Source: Pollutimonas thiosulfatoxidans | GTDB lineage: Bacteria; Pseudomonadota; Gammaproteobacteria; Burkholderiales; Burkholderiaceae_B | Length of the DNA stretch: 64,000 nucleotides | Direction of reading: 5' to 3' | Assembly (NCBI RefSeq): GCF_004022565.1 | Contig: NZ_CP022987.1 | Span: 1 to 64,000, forward strand | Shown here: in pieces, positions 37,007 to 46,251 of the stretch | How positions within the stretch are numbered: the stretch's first letter is position 1 | Layout of the letters: every line of letters begins with the position of its first letter | Notes under the pieces: generated by a model | Seen by the model: only the letters and a program-made list of their open reading frames with translations | Database searches by the model: none | What the model was told of the DNA's origin: nothing | Translations under genes and position numbers: made by a program

Positions 37007-38331
37007 GACAATGCTGCCTCCGCTAGCTCTTGGGCTTCTGGAAGGCGCAGTTGGCCAGAGATAAGGCGGGGAAGCAATGTGTCTCGGAGGGAAGAAAGTG
37101 CGTCGGCCTGCTCCGTGTTGATGCTGATTTTGTTAAACAGACTTTCGACAACCTGAGTGAAACCGTCAAGAATGCCGGACGATGGAGCGATAATAGGAAT
37201 AGGCCGAAAAGCCTTTTTGCTAATTTCCATGAAGGTCGAGCCGTTGGCATGCCCCTTAATGACGTCCATATTCATTTTGCACCAGAAGTACATGAATAAC
37301 GGCGCCAACTCTCCATCGGGTGGCATGGCGATGTATCCTTGATTGATGGCCACAGGAATCCGGCTGATAGTTAGGTAGCCAATGGGTGCCCTGGATGACA
37401 TTAACAAGGTCCCGACCGGCAATAAGCCTGAACTGATTTTTGCCAATCCTGCCGCGCTGATGTGGCGCTCCGTATTAAGCAGGACGGGCGATGTCGAACC
37501 CGACAAATCCTTGGGCGTCGTCCAATGAAATTCTTCGGGCGTCCAGAATGCTTCAGTCTTGGTGCTGGGTGTCGCGCCGCCCAAGGCAGTAGTGACATCT
37601 CCTACAGTTTTTATTTTCCACCCACTTGGTATCAACCCCAGCTCCGACTCCTCAAACGAATCTGAAAACAATGCTGCCGTGGCTTCATCCATGCCTTCAG
37701 GCTGACTGCCTTCCATCTTGGCGCGCACGGGGTCGAAGTCCACGAACCAGGACTTGAAGATGGTCTGGGCGATGGATTCAAGGATTTTGTTGGTTTCGCG
37801 CAGGAGGGTGATGCGGTCGTCGAGAGTACCCAGAAATGAACTGATTTTTTTTTGAATTTTTAACGGAGGGAGTGGGATGGGAATATTTTTTATCGAAGGG
37901 ATATTTGTATATCCCTGCACAGATCCCCCATCTGCACTGGCATGAATTTGTTTAAATCTTGGACTTGAAATTACATAATACAAATATTCCGGGATAAGCT
38001 TTTGTAGGGCGGGGCGTAGAATTCCAATAGAGCTCGAGAACCCGAAGTGGTCAGACTCTTTGTATACATAAGCATTTCCAAATGTGCCAATGATGCCAAT
38101 CAGAACATCACCAGGTTGGGGTCTTCGGGTAGCTTTGCTGTGAAGAGGGAATAATTTGTTGAAAGACTCTTCCGAGATAAAGTCGAATTTATCCAGCTTT
38201 AAGGTTCCGTTCCCAATGTTTTTTGATGTCAGATATAAAACGCCCTTTGATGTTCTCTCGACTTTGCTATGAGCACCATCTCCAACTGCGCAGACATCAG
38301 ATATTTTTACTAAAGGCCATTCAGAACTCAT
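37003..38331 (-). CDS. hsdS: Type I restriction-modification specificity subunit HsdS
   Basis: 442 aa with two target recognition domains (about 1-150 and 225-390), each followed by a conserved helix: LGTLDDRITLLRETNKILESIAQTIFKSWFVDFDPV after the first, and FNKISINTEQADALSSLRDTLLPRLISGQLRLPE after the second. It sets the bipartite DNA target for HsdM/HsdR. An A9 run (complement of T at 37845-37853) lies at the start of the central helix, coding IQKKIS. Slippage there would truncate the protein after the first domain. It overlaps hsdM by 11 bp. Confidence 0.88.
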   Translation of the reverse strand: MSSEWPLVKISDVCAVGDGAHSKVERTSKGVLYLTSKNIGNGTLKLDKFDFISEESFNKLFPLHSKATRRPQPGDVLIGIIGTFGNAYVYKESDHFGFSSSIGILRPALQKLIPEYLYYVISSPRFKQIHASADGGSVQGYTNIPSIKNIPIPLPPLKIQKKISSFLGTLDDRITLLRETNKILESIAQTIFKSWFVDFDPVRAKMEGSQPEGMDEATAALFSDSFEESELGLIPSGWKIKTVGDVTTALGGATPSTKTEAFWTPEEFHWTTPKDLSGSTSPVLLNTERHISAAGLAKISSGLLPVGTLLMSSRAPIGYLTISRIPVAINQGYIAMPPDGELAPLFMYFWCKMNMDVIKGHANGSTFMEISKKAFRPIPIIAPSSGILDGFTQVVESLFNKISINTEQADALSSLRDTLLPRLISGQLRLPEAQELAEAALS

Positions 38332-39883
38332 ACCCGATCCCCCCCAGCTTCTCCCGAATCAGCGTATCCAGCACGGTACCCTTAGCCATCTGCTCACCCA
38401 GTTTTTCAGTCAGCTTTTGCATTTTCTCCGCGAAGGCTTCATCGTCGTCTTCGATTTCTTCTGCGCCTACATACCGTCCTGATGTGAGCACATGCCCATG
38501 TTGTGCGATTTCAGTCAGAGGTACGCTGCGACAGAATCCAGGGTCATCTTGGTATTCGGTAATCGTGGCATCTTCTTCTACCTCGCCACGCCATGCAGCA
38601 ACAGTTTCGGCGATACGGTTGATGGCATCGTCGTCGAGTTCTGCTTGTACGCGTGAAATCATCTTGCCCAGCTTCCGGGCGTCGATGAACAGTACTTCGC
38701 CTTTGCGCTTTTTCTGCTTGGCGAGGAACCATAGGCAGGCGGGAATCTGCGTGTTGAAGAACAACTGACCGGGTAGGGCCACCATCACCTCCACTACATC
38801 CGCATCGACCATCGCGGCGCGGATGACGCCTTCGTTGTTCTGACTGGAACTCATGGAGCCGTTGGCCAGCACAATGCCAGCCCGGCCTGAGGGCTTCAGG
38901 TGGTGCAGCATGTGCTGCAGCCAGGCATAGTTGGCATTGCCCTGGGGCGGGTTGCCATAGGCCCAGCGCGGGTCGCCTTCCAGGCTGCCATGCCACCAGT
39001 CGCTGATGTTGAACGGCGGGTTGGCCAGAATGAAATCGGCGCGCAGGTCGGGGTGCTGGTTGCGGGTGAAGGTGTCGGCGGGTTCCTTGCCCAGGTTGAA
39101 GTCGATGCCGCGTATTGCCAGGTTCATGGCAGCTAGCCGCCAGGTGGTGGGGTTGGATTCCTGGCCGTAGATGGATACGTCGCCAGTCTTGCCGCCGTGG
39201 GCTTCAATGAATTTTTCAGACTGTACGAACATGCCGCCAGAACCGCAGCAGGGATCGTAGACTTGGCCCTTGTGTGGGGCTAGAACAGCCACCAGAGTGT
39301 TGACAATGCTGGCTGGCGTATAGAATTGGCCACCTTTCTTGCCTTCGGCGCTGGCAAATTGTCCCAGGAAGTATTCGTACACCTGGCCCAGAATATCGCG
39401 AGCGGCGTTGGCATCGCCGCCAAAGCCAATAGTGGAAATCATATCTACCAGCTCGCCGAGCTTGCCGTCTGGCAGTTGGGCGCGACCATAGCGTTTGTCC
39501 AGAATCCCTTTCAGCTTTGGGTTCTCGGCCTCGATGGCGGTCAGAGCGTCGTCGATGCGCTTGCCGATGTCCGGCTGCTTGGCAGCGGCGCGTAACGCTT
39601 CCCAGCGGGCGGCTTCGGCCACCCAGAAGATGTTGTCCGCCGTGTAGTAATCGCGTTCCTCCAGCTCGGATGCAATAAGTGCCTCATCCGCATCTGGTAG
39701 GAAGTATTCATCGTTCTTATCTGCAAAACGCTGTGTCAAATCGGCGCGGTGCGCGGCAAAAGAGTCGGAAATGTACTTTAAAAAAACTAGGCCCAGAACC
39801 AAGTGTTTGTATTCTGCGGCGTCCATATTTGCTCGAAGCTTATCTGCGGCGGCCCATAAGGTTTTTTTTATATCTTGGATCAT
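38321..39883 (-). CDS. hsdM: Type I restriction-modification methyltransferase subunit HsdM
   Basis: 520 aa N6-adenine methyltransferase: SAM motif DPCCGSGGMF at 210-219 and catalytic NPPF at 288-291 (ILANPPFNISDW), with the HsdM N-terminal helical domain (YKHLVLGLVFLKYISD). It methylates the site chosen by HsdS and protects host DNA. An A8 run in codons 6-8 (complement of 39862-39869, IKKT) is a second possible slippage site. It starts 38 bp after the mcrC stop. Confidence 0.9.
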   Translation of the reverse strand: MIQDIKKTLWAAADKLRANMDAAEYKHLVLGLVFLKYISDSFAAHRADLTQRFADKNDEYFLPDADEALIASELEERDYYTADNIFWVAEAARWEALRAAAKQPDIGKRIDDALTAIEAENPKLKGILDKRYGRAQLPDGKLGELVDMISTIGFGGDANAARDILGQVYEYFLGQFASAEGKKGGQFYTPASIVNTLVAVLAPHKGQVYDPCCGSGGMFVQSEKFIEAHGGKTGDVSIYGQESNPTTWRLAAMNLAIRGIDFNLGKEPADTFTRNQHPDLRADFILANPPFNISDWWHGSLEGDPRWAYGNPPQGNANYAWLQHMLHHLKPSGRAGIVLANGSMSSSQNNEGVIRAAMVDADVVEVMVALPGQLFFNTQIPACLWFLAKQKKRKGEVLFIDARKLGKMISRVQAELDDDAINRIAETVAAWRGEVEEDATITEYQDDPGFCRSVPLTEIAQHGHVLTSGRYVGAEEIEDDDEAFAEKMQKLTEKLGEQMAKGTVLDTLIREKLGGIGYEF

Positions 39884-39921
39884 GCGTGGCTTATAAGTTA
39901 ATAAAAATTAATAGTATGAAT

Positions 39922-41199
39922 CTAAAGGTAACATAAAGGCAGCGTTGAGCCGCTTGCTAGCAATAGGGAGCCAGAGTCAAGGTCAAAGGGTAGGGCCCAC
40001 AGGCGTAAATCGTTATCAAAACTGAATACAGGAAGTGGATTACTAAATCCGGCGTGTCGTGGATAGATCAACGCTAGTTCGCCCGCGCCCTGAAGATACT
40101 TCTTCCCATACGCAAACATCTGATAAAAGTCGCTTTGACTAATTCTGTAGTTGGAAGACTTTTCGTTCTGGTTGATCCGCTTCCACTTGGCATCGAGTAG
40201 CCATCGCTGGGAACCGCGCTCAATAAGCAGGTCGGGCCGCAACTGGAACATTGTGCCGCCATCATGAGAGCACAAAGATTGGCTAGCGGCTTGTGTAACA
40301 AGCTTGGCATCTGGAGCGAGTACCATATTAAGGGACGCTGCCACGTAGCGCTCGAATAGTCTCTCCATCGGAAAGAGCATGCTAATGCCGCGCCACTGGC
40401 CAACAAGTGACAAGGGCATTTGCCGGTAAAGGATGAGCTCACACCAAGGAAGAATAGGTTGATAGTGAGCCATCAATCGATCTTTAGTCCAACGCTTAAA
40501 GTCGGCACTAATATCGACGCTCGAGGGGATTTCTTGAAGCAATATCCGTAGGTTCTGCGCTAAACGCCAGTTATTTGGAAGTTGAACATGCTTGGCTACA
40601 ATTTCAAGAGCGGTCTTTAGTAGGCGATTTTCTGGCCGGTCAGGTACGAGAATGTCGTGCTCTATTTGAAGGATGTGTTGCCGTCCTGCCGGTTGGCGTA
40701 CTTGGCGGACAAGATCTAGTCGCCCGCGTAGATAACGTTCTTGTGCTTCGATACGAACATAGTCTGAACGAATGCCGCGCTTAATTAGTTGGTCTAGCGC
40801 GATAAGGAAGCGTTCCATTATCCATTCGCTGAGCGGGGCGTCGAATAGGCGAAGTGAAGCTTCTCCTGCTATGCGCGCCGGCAAATTCAGCGAGGCAGCA
40901 ATCATCCGCTGGAGTAGTTTTCGGCTGGCTTCCAAAATATCACCGCCATCTACATGCTTCGGTAAGATTTCTAGCTTAGTGCCGCATGGGGTTTCGATGA
41001 CGCCAACATAATTATCAAGGCGCAGCCATCTTCGTCCCTCGATCTGTACCAATGCTGCCCCAGACCGGCTAAATGTGGAGCTGAGGTTGCAGAGCCAATC
41101 AAAAGCTGAGGCAGGAATCTGTGCATGGTCTAGTGAAGGCTTGGCTACATGCTCCGTCGTTAGCCTTGCGTATTCACGGACCGATATTACGGAGGTCAC
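39922..41199 (-). CDS. mcrC: McrC-like nuclease subunit of a modification-dependent restriction system
   Basis: 425 aa. The N-terminal half matches McrC (IQASAFDWLC, NYVGVIETPCGTKLEILPKHV). The C-terminal PD-(D/E)xK nuclease is visible as FQLRPDLLIERGSQRWLLDAKWKRI (Asp in RPD, Asp-Ala-Lys in LDAKWK). It is the cleavage partner of the GTP- or ATP-driven McrB ring, acting on DNA with modified cytosines. It is coupled to the McrB gene by a 4-bp overlap and lies directly before hsdM. Confidence 0.87.
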   Translation of the reverse strand: MTSVISVREYARLTTEHVAKPSLDHAQIPASAFDWLCNLSSTFSRSGAALVQIEGRRWLRLDNYVGVIETPCGTKLEILPKHVDGGDILEASRKLLQRMIAASLNLPARIAGEASLRLFDAPLSEWIMERFLIALDQLIKRGIRSDYVRIEAQERYLRGRLDLVRQVRQPAGRQHILQIEHDILVPDRPENRLLKTALEIVAKHVQLPNNWRLAQNLRILLQEIPSSVDISADFKRWTKDRLMAHYQPILPWCELILYRQMPLSLVGQWRGISMLFPMERLFERYVAASLNMVLAPDAKLVTQAASQSLCSHDGGTMFQLRPDLLIERGSQRWLLDAKWKRINQNEKSSNYRISQSDFYQMFAYGKKYLQGAGELALIYPRHAGFSNPLPVFSFDNDLRLWALPFDLDSGSLLLASGSTLPLCYL

Positions 41200-44087
41200 A
41201 CCGCACCCGGTTCGAACGCATCGGTAATACCTAAATAAGCTTCTTTAGCTACGAAAGCACTGTCATTGACTCTCCAAATTCCGCTTTGCTGGTTGATGTT
41301 GACGTCGTTGCCAAACAAAGATTGATCGATTGGATGCTGGGTAATGAACCGAAGATTGTCGGGCTTTCGGTGATCATTAAGAACCCACTGAATCCGTTTC
41401 CAGTCCTCAAAGAAATATTCTTGAAGTAGCGGAATCACGTTTAGGCGGAAAATCTTCGCTAAGTCAGTGAGTTGTGGTGACGGATCCGTCTTAAGCGACA
41501 TAAAGTACGCATGGCCCAAGCAATGGTCACGATCAAGGAGAACTTCGATTCGCTCATTCAACGTTGCGAGTAGTTTGCCGACGTCAATGCCTTCTACAGA
41601 AACACCATCAAGCAGGTCGGGGCGGGGTGGCATTTCGCGGAAAGTAAAGCGCCGCCGGAGTGCAAGATCAAGACCCGTCAACGAGCGGTCTGCCGTGTTC
41701 ATCGTCCCAATAATATAGAGATTGTCGGGCACGCTGAATGACGTCTTTGAGTAGGGAAGCGTTACTTCCAAAGACTCCGAGGCGCCTGCGCGTTTGGATG
41801 GCTCAATCAGCGTAATGAGCTCTCCGAAAATTCGAGAGATATTTCCACGGTTAATTTCATCAATAATCAGTACTTTTGCGCTGGGTGTGCTGGTCTGCGC
41901 TGTGTCCCCTGCGTAGGTGTAGGCTGGGCGTACTAGTCGATCAACGAGTATTGGAAGAATGTTGGCATAGCCATTAACAATGTACGGCTCAAGCAGCGTA
42001 TCTGGTACCTTCTCGAAAACCTTCTTATCTCGGATGTCGTCAACACTGAGCTGGTCGGCTTGCACATAGTCGGCGAGCGTTTGCAATAAGCTCATGGCAA
42101 AAGGCAATGACTTTCCGTTTGGCTTATTCAGCTCTAGCAACTCGGTCGAGGACTTAGTAACCGTGTAGCCTGAACCAAATTGCTCTCCGACCATAAATTT
42201 GTTTGACGCCAAGTGAGTTATCTTGGGGGTAGACCCAGAGCGCAATAGGCCATTCAGCTTTTCTGAGTCATAAGCGGTAGGCTTAAGCTCATAGATGGTC
42301 ATCTGGCTGAACTGGTTATTCATCAATTGGTCATGCGGTAAGGACGGTTTGTATACCCGTATCCACTTCACATCGCGACACTGACCGTAAGTATCTCCCT
42401 GCTCGTCTCGGTTTATCAGATGATAGTCACTGGTGATCTGACCAATCGCCCTGAACTTGAAGTTCCCTTCCGTTACAACCACTAGGTCACCGACCTTCAT
42501 CTTGTTGACGAAGGTATTGATTGCCGTCAGTTCGTACGCATCGTCTTCTCGCGCGTAGCCATTGGCCGAAAAGTGAGCCTGAATGGCTTGCCGAGTGGAG
42601 CAGGAATTGAAGTCGAGCTGGGCGCCATAACCGATGAGTGCGTAGCCTGCTTCAATGCACTCATCGAAGATATAGGAGTCGTCACCAAGGCTGTTGCCTA
42701 GAGAAAGTTTCCAAATTTTTCGACCAGTGATGTCAGTGGGTGCAGTTGCTTGCTTGGTAATCTTTGCTGCGGCGGCATGACAAATGCTTTTGAATACGCC
42801 GTCAGCAACCTCATAACGTAGTTCGCCTTTGTCAGTATTTTCGGCGCGAAGCCCCTCTACAAAGTCTTCATAGCTGAAGCTCTGGTGGAATGTCACGAAG
42901 CGTACATTACCCATAGCGACTAAAGCATCATATCGGTGCTTGAGAGCGCTACGGTCATTGCGATGATTCAGTAGAAAGTTCGGGTCGAGAATTTCTAAGG
43001 CTGCATCGATAGTGGAAAAGGTCTTGCCTGTGCCAGGTGGCCCGTACAGAATTTGGTTCAGTGGCGGTGCGGATGAAGGTTGTGTAGCCATTGCGCTTGA
43101 TATCGTCGAGGAATTTATTGTTTCGCTACTTTCGTAGGCGTCGCATAGAGCAATAAGCGTGGCTTTGTCGGGTACCACTACCTTAATGATCGGATTCCCC
43201 TGAGCCAATTTTGGGGCATTGGCTGCGAGGCTGCTACTGCGAGACCTCTCGGCAGGGTATGGCTCCACTTCAGTGAGCCCCTGTACGCTGCCTTCCCAGT
43301 CGCCAGCGCTTAAATATATTGTTGTTTTCTTATTATCCAGGGCCAGCCCTAGTTGCTCGCCTTCAGAAGTTTGGTATCCCGCCATCGTCTTGGTCGCAGG
43401 CTCGATGGGTGTGAAGCGTTCAGTTTCGTCAAGAAACGCCTTGGCATTTTCTGGTGTAAGTTCTGTTTTTATCTGACGTTGAACATTGGCCCAGACGGTG
43501 TCGGCATAATTGAAAATGCTTGTGCTCTGCTGGCCATCTTGGGTTGTAGCAGGGTTTTCCAACATGATGCGCCGCTGTAATTCAGCAACGCTTCTTTCTT
43601 TAGTGTTAAGGACGGCCTGAAGCCATTCAGTCTTATAGATAGGAAGAATGATGGGCCCTTCGCGGTTTTGATAAAGGAACGCTAGCTTCCACTTAACTGC
43701 AGGCCCTAGATCTGCTCCATCGATTTGGTCAAGCTGTCCGTCGCGAGCCGCTTTGGCTATGCTAAGAATGATCTTTTTAACCTGCGCAAACGCTTCTTCC
43801 GGTGAGGCGCCGTATTTCGTATACCAAGCATAGTCCTCGCCATAGCTGCGATCTGCGGTAGTGGCTTTCTCAATTTTGTTTTTTCTTGAGTAAATGCCAA
43901 ACTTAAAGGCGGATCCGCCCCAGATTGACCCTAAGCTTTCAGTCAGCGCTTCCAGCCAATATACAAAGCAATCTTGATTGCCTGCCTGGCTATATTGCAC
44001 CAAGGTCATGTCGTTCAGATTCTCTAAAGGCCAACGAGCCAGGAAGGCTGACCATTTTTCTTCTCGTTCTGATACGGGCTCGTTCAT
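41196..44087 (-). CDS. mcrB: McrB-like AAA+ motor with an inserted EVE-type modified-base reader
   Basis: 963 aa from the ATG at 44087 (ATGA overlap with the Fic gene). Walker A GPPGTGKT at 349-356; Walker B VLIIDEINRGN at 739-749; the McrB signature MNTADRS near 796-802; arginine finger LRRRF. Between Walker A and B, residues about 457-580 (KIWKLSLG...ALIGYG...VGDLVVV...FRAIGQI...) read as an EVE/PUA-fold domain. The N-terminal 320 residues include another unassigned domain. EVE domains in McrB-like proteins read modified bases. With McrC it would restrict modified phage DNA. The NTP may be ATP or GTP. Confidence 0.82.
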   Translation of the reverse strand: MNEPVSEREEKWSAFLARWPLENLNDMTLVQYSQAGNQDCFVYWLEALTESLGSIWGGSAFKFGIYSRKNKIEKATTADRSYGEDYAWYTKYGASPEEAFAQVKKIILSIAKAARDGQLDQIDGADLGPAVKWKLAFLYQNREGPIILPIYKTEWLQAVLNTKERSVAELQRRIMLENPATTQDGQQSTSIFNYADTVWANVQRQIKTELTPENAKAFLDETERFTPIEPATKTMAGYQTSEGEQLGLALDNKKTTIYLSAGDWEGSVQGLTEVEPYPAERSRSSSLAANAPKLAQGNPIIKVVVPDKATLIALCDAYESSETINSSTISSAMATQPSSAPPLNQILYGPPGTGKTFSTIDAALEILDPNFLLNHRNDRSALKHRYDALVAMGNVRFVTFHQSFSYEDFVEGLRAENTDKGELRYEVADGVFKSICHAAAAKITKQATAPTDITGRKIWKLSLGNSLGDDSYIFDECIEAGYALIGYGAQLDFNSCSTRQAIQAHFSANGYAREDDAYELTAINTFVNKMKVGDLVVVTEGNFKFRAIGQITSDYHLINRDEQGDTYGQCRDVKWIRVYKPSLPHDQLMNNQFSQMTIYELKPTAYDSEKLNGLLRSGSTPKITHLASNKFMVGEQFGSGYTVTKSSTELLELNKPNGKSLPFAMSLLQTLADYVQADQLSVDDIRDKKVFEKVPDTLLEPYIVNGYANILPILVDRLVRPAYTYAGDTAQTSTPSAKVLIIDEINRGNISRIFGELITLIEPSKRAGASESLEVTLPYSKTSFSVPDNLYIIGTMNTADRSLTGLDLALRRRFTFREMPPRPDLLDGVSVEGIDVGKLLATLNERIEVLLDRDHCLGHAYFMSLKTDPSPQLTDLAKIFRLNVIPLLQEYFFEDWKRIQWVLNDHRKPDNLRFITQHPIDQSLFGNDVNINQQSGIWRVNDSAFVAKEAYLGITDAFEPGAV

Positions 44088-45211
44088 ACTTTCTCTCTGA
44101 AGTGGCATATTTCGTAGTTCGTGCTTCGTCCGCCAGCGTTGGCTTTCTGAAGTACACCGTGCTGCAGTAGTTCGGTGATATCCCGTAAGGCAGTATCGCT
44201 TGAGCATTTCGCGAGTGCCGCCCATTTACTCGTTGTTAGCTTCCCTTCAAATCCATCAAGTAGCCGGTTCAATACTTTGATTTGGCGTTCATTCATTGGA
44301 ATGGTCACCGTCTGTTGCCAGAACTTCGCCTTGACCAGTACCTGGTCCAGGGTTACGTGTGCTTGTTCCACGGCTTTTAGCAAGGTTGCCAGGAACCATT
44401 CTAGCCAGGTAGTCACATTCAGATCGCCTTTTTGCGTGCGTTCAAGAATGTTGTAATAGGCTTTGCGTTCCCGCTGAATTTGTGCGGATAGGCTGTAGAA
44501 CCGCTGCGGGCTACCGTCAGCGCGGGTCAGTAGCAAGTCGCCAATGGCGCGGGCAATCCGGCCATTGCCGTCATCAAACGGATGTAGGGTGACGAACCAT
44601 AAATGCCCCAGGCCGGCACGCAATAGGGTGGGTTCTTTGGAGTGGGTGGCATTTAGCCAAGCCAGGAAGCGATCCATCTCAGCAGGCAGGCGATTGGCCG
44701 GTGGCGCTTCATAATGAACCTTCGCACGGCCAATAGAGCCCGAAATGACCTGCATCGGACCGGTGGAATTGTCACGCCAGATACCGGCGCGAATGGGACT
44801 CATGCCTGAATAGCCGGTCGGAAACAATGCGGCGTGCCAGCCGAAAAGACGCATAATAGTCAGAGGAGTGGCCGCATTGCTGGTTGCGTCTAGTGCGATG
44901 TCTACGACGCCTTCTATATGGCGGTCTACAGGGGCCAGAGCACCGATGTCTACGCCCAAGCGACGGGCGACTGAGGATCGAACGGAGGCTACATTCAGCG
45001 TTTCGCCTTCGATCGCACTGGTCTGTACAACGTCTTCGGTGAGAGCAGCCATGCTGGCTTCAGCACGCAATGCCATGCTCACGTCTGCCAGGCGGCCAAG
45101 AAGTAGTCCTTGGGCACGGCTAACCGCCGCCAAGGGGTCTGCCAAGGCGGCTAGATCGTATTGCCAGTTGGGCCACTGCGGCGTTTGCCAGACATATTCA
45201 CCGTTTTTCAT
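44084..45211 (-). CDS. Fic protein with DUF4172-like N-terminus and C-terminal winged helix, first gene of the restriction operon
   Basis: 375 aa. The class II inhibitory motif TSAIEG is at 64-69 and the Fic active site HPFDDGNGR at 210-218 matches the HxFx(D/E)GNGR consensus fully, so it should be active. The N-terminus (YVWQTPQWPNWQYD) is DUF4172-like; residues 305-370 form a winged helix (WAALAKCSSDTALRDITELLQHGVLQK). Fic enzymes AMPylate proteins. Coupled by 4 bp to an McrB gene, it may regulate the restriction system or act as a second effector. It probably starts the six-gene operon. Confidence 0.85.
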   Translation of the reverse strand: MKNGEYVWQTPQWPNWQYDLAALADPLAAVSRAQGLLLGRLADVSMALRAEASMAALTEDVVQTSAIEGETLNVASVRSSVARRLGVDIGALAPVDRHIEGVVDIALDATSNAATPLTIMRLFGWHAALFPTGYSGMSPIRAGIWRDNSTGPMQVISGSIGRAKVHYEAPPANRLPAEMDRFLAWLNATHSKEPTLLRAGLGHLWFVTLHPFDDGNGRIARAIGDLLLTRADGSPQRFYSLSAQIQRERKAYYNILERTQKGDLNVTTWLEWFLATLLKAVEQAHVTLDQVLVKAKFWQQTVTIPMNERQIKVLNRLLDGFEGKLTTSKWAALAKCSSDTALRDITELLQHGVLQKANAGGRSTNYEICHFREKV

Positions 45212-45410
45212 GCGGGGATTGTGGGATGTTTCTGTCTGGCTGTCAAATTTGGATACAGGTAGCGGGCTCGAGTGTGTCGGGCGTAGAGGACCTACCGTCT
45301 AGGCTGCACCATTAGCTTAGATAGTCCGTGCCGTTATTGGCGGCTAGCCAGAAATTCCGGACAACTAAGTTTTGCTCCAGTTTTGAATTCCTGTTTTGTA
45401 TGAAGTTTCA

Positions 45411-45504
45411 GCAATAGTTGTTCTTCTCGATCAACAATCGCTGGAAATGTATGTGGAATCCATGCGTATCGCTTGAAATTGAATAAAAATAATGCAATAG
45501 TTGT
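45411..45504. promoter_or_regulatory. Direct repeats upstream of the AbiE operon, possible autoregulatory operator
   Basis: GCAATAGTTGT occurs at 45411-45421 and 45494-45504, the second ending 3 bp before the AbiEi start. A partial inverted copy ACAACTA lies at 45361-45367. AbiEi antitoxins autoregulate by binding repeats in their promoter. The 296-bp gap also separates this operon from the divergent Fic operon; nothing else is evident in it. Confidence 0.4.
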
Positions 45505-45507
45505 CAT

Positions 45508-46251
45508 ATGGTAGCCACTACAGATAAATTCTCATTCAAAGCCCTGCTTACGATACTCCCTCGGGGTGAGCCGCTGGACACCGCTTTTCTAAAGGAGAAA
45601 GGCCTGAGTCCATCTCATGCCGCGCATCTTGCCAAGGCGGGGTGGCTGACGCACTTGGGCAGGGGCGTGTATATGCTGCCCGGCGATACGCTGAGCCGGG
45701 ATGGCTGCTTGGCTTTCCTTATGCGTCGCAATGAGGGGCTGCATGTCGGGGCCAGGACAGCACTGGCATGGCGCGGAATCAAGCACAACATCGCATTTCG
45801 GGAAGTGATCTCGCTGTGGGGGCCACGAGCGTTGCGCCTACCCGCATGGCTGATCAGTCGTTATGAATGTACCCATCAGACTACACGTTTGTTCGATACC
45901 GGCCTTGAGCAAAACTTTGGTCTGCAACCGTTGCCCGGTGGACATCCCGATGTGCTTGTCTCCGTTCCCGAGCGTGCGCTGCTCGAACTCTTGAGTGATG
46001 TGGGTAAAACCGAATCGCTTCAGGAGGCGCGTTCGTTGGTGGAAAGTACACGCAGCCTTCGCGCCGGCACTCTCGAAACATTGCTGATGCATACGGCACG
46101 GATCAAGGTTGTGCGCCTGGCGCGCGTTCTGTCAGAAGAGCTTGACCTGCCATGGGCGCCGCTTGCGCGGCAGATCAGCCAAGACAAAGGCGGGGGTACA
46201 CGCTGGGTGGCGGTCTCCAAAGACGGGGAAAGACTGGATCTGAAGCCATGA
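45508..46251 (+). CDS. abiEi: Type IV antitoxin, AbiEi family
   Basis: 247 aa with the N-terminal winged helix of AbiEi antitoxins (LKEKGLSPSHAAHLAKAGWLTHLGRGVYMLPGD) and a C-terminal antitoxin domain (SVPERALLELLSDVGKTESLQEARSLVESTRSLR). It represses its own operon and counters the nucleotidyltransferase toxin without direct protein contact (type IV). The stop overlaps the toxin start by 4 bp, the usual coupling. Confidence 0.88.
   Translation: MVATTDKFSFKALLTILPRGEPLDTAFLKEKGLSPSHAAHLAKAGWLTHLGRGVYMLPGDTLSRDGCLAFLMRRNEGLHVGARTALAWRGIKHNIAFREVISLWGPRALRLPAWLISRYECTHQTTRLFDTGLEQNFGLQPLPGGHPDVLVSVPERALLELLSDVGKTESLQEARSLVESTRSLRAGTLETLLMHTARIKVVRLARVLSEELDLPWAPLARQISQDKGGGTRWVAVSKDGERLDLKP

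Noticed and set aside
45212..45507. CRISPR-like array
   Set aside because: Only two short copies of an 11-bp repeat are present, with no regular spacer structure; no CRISPR array or cas gene occurs in the window.
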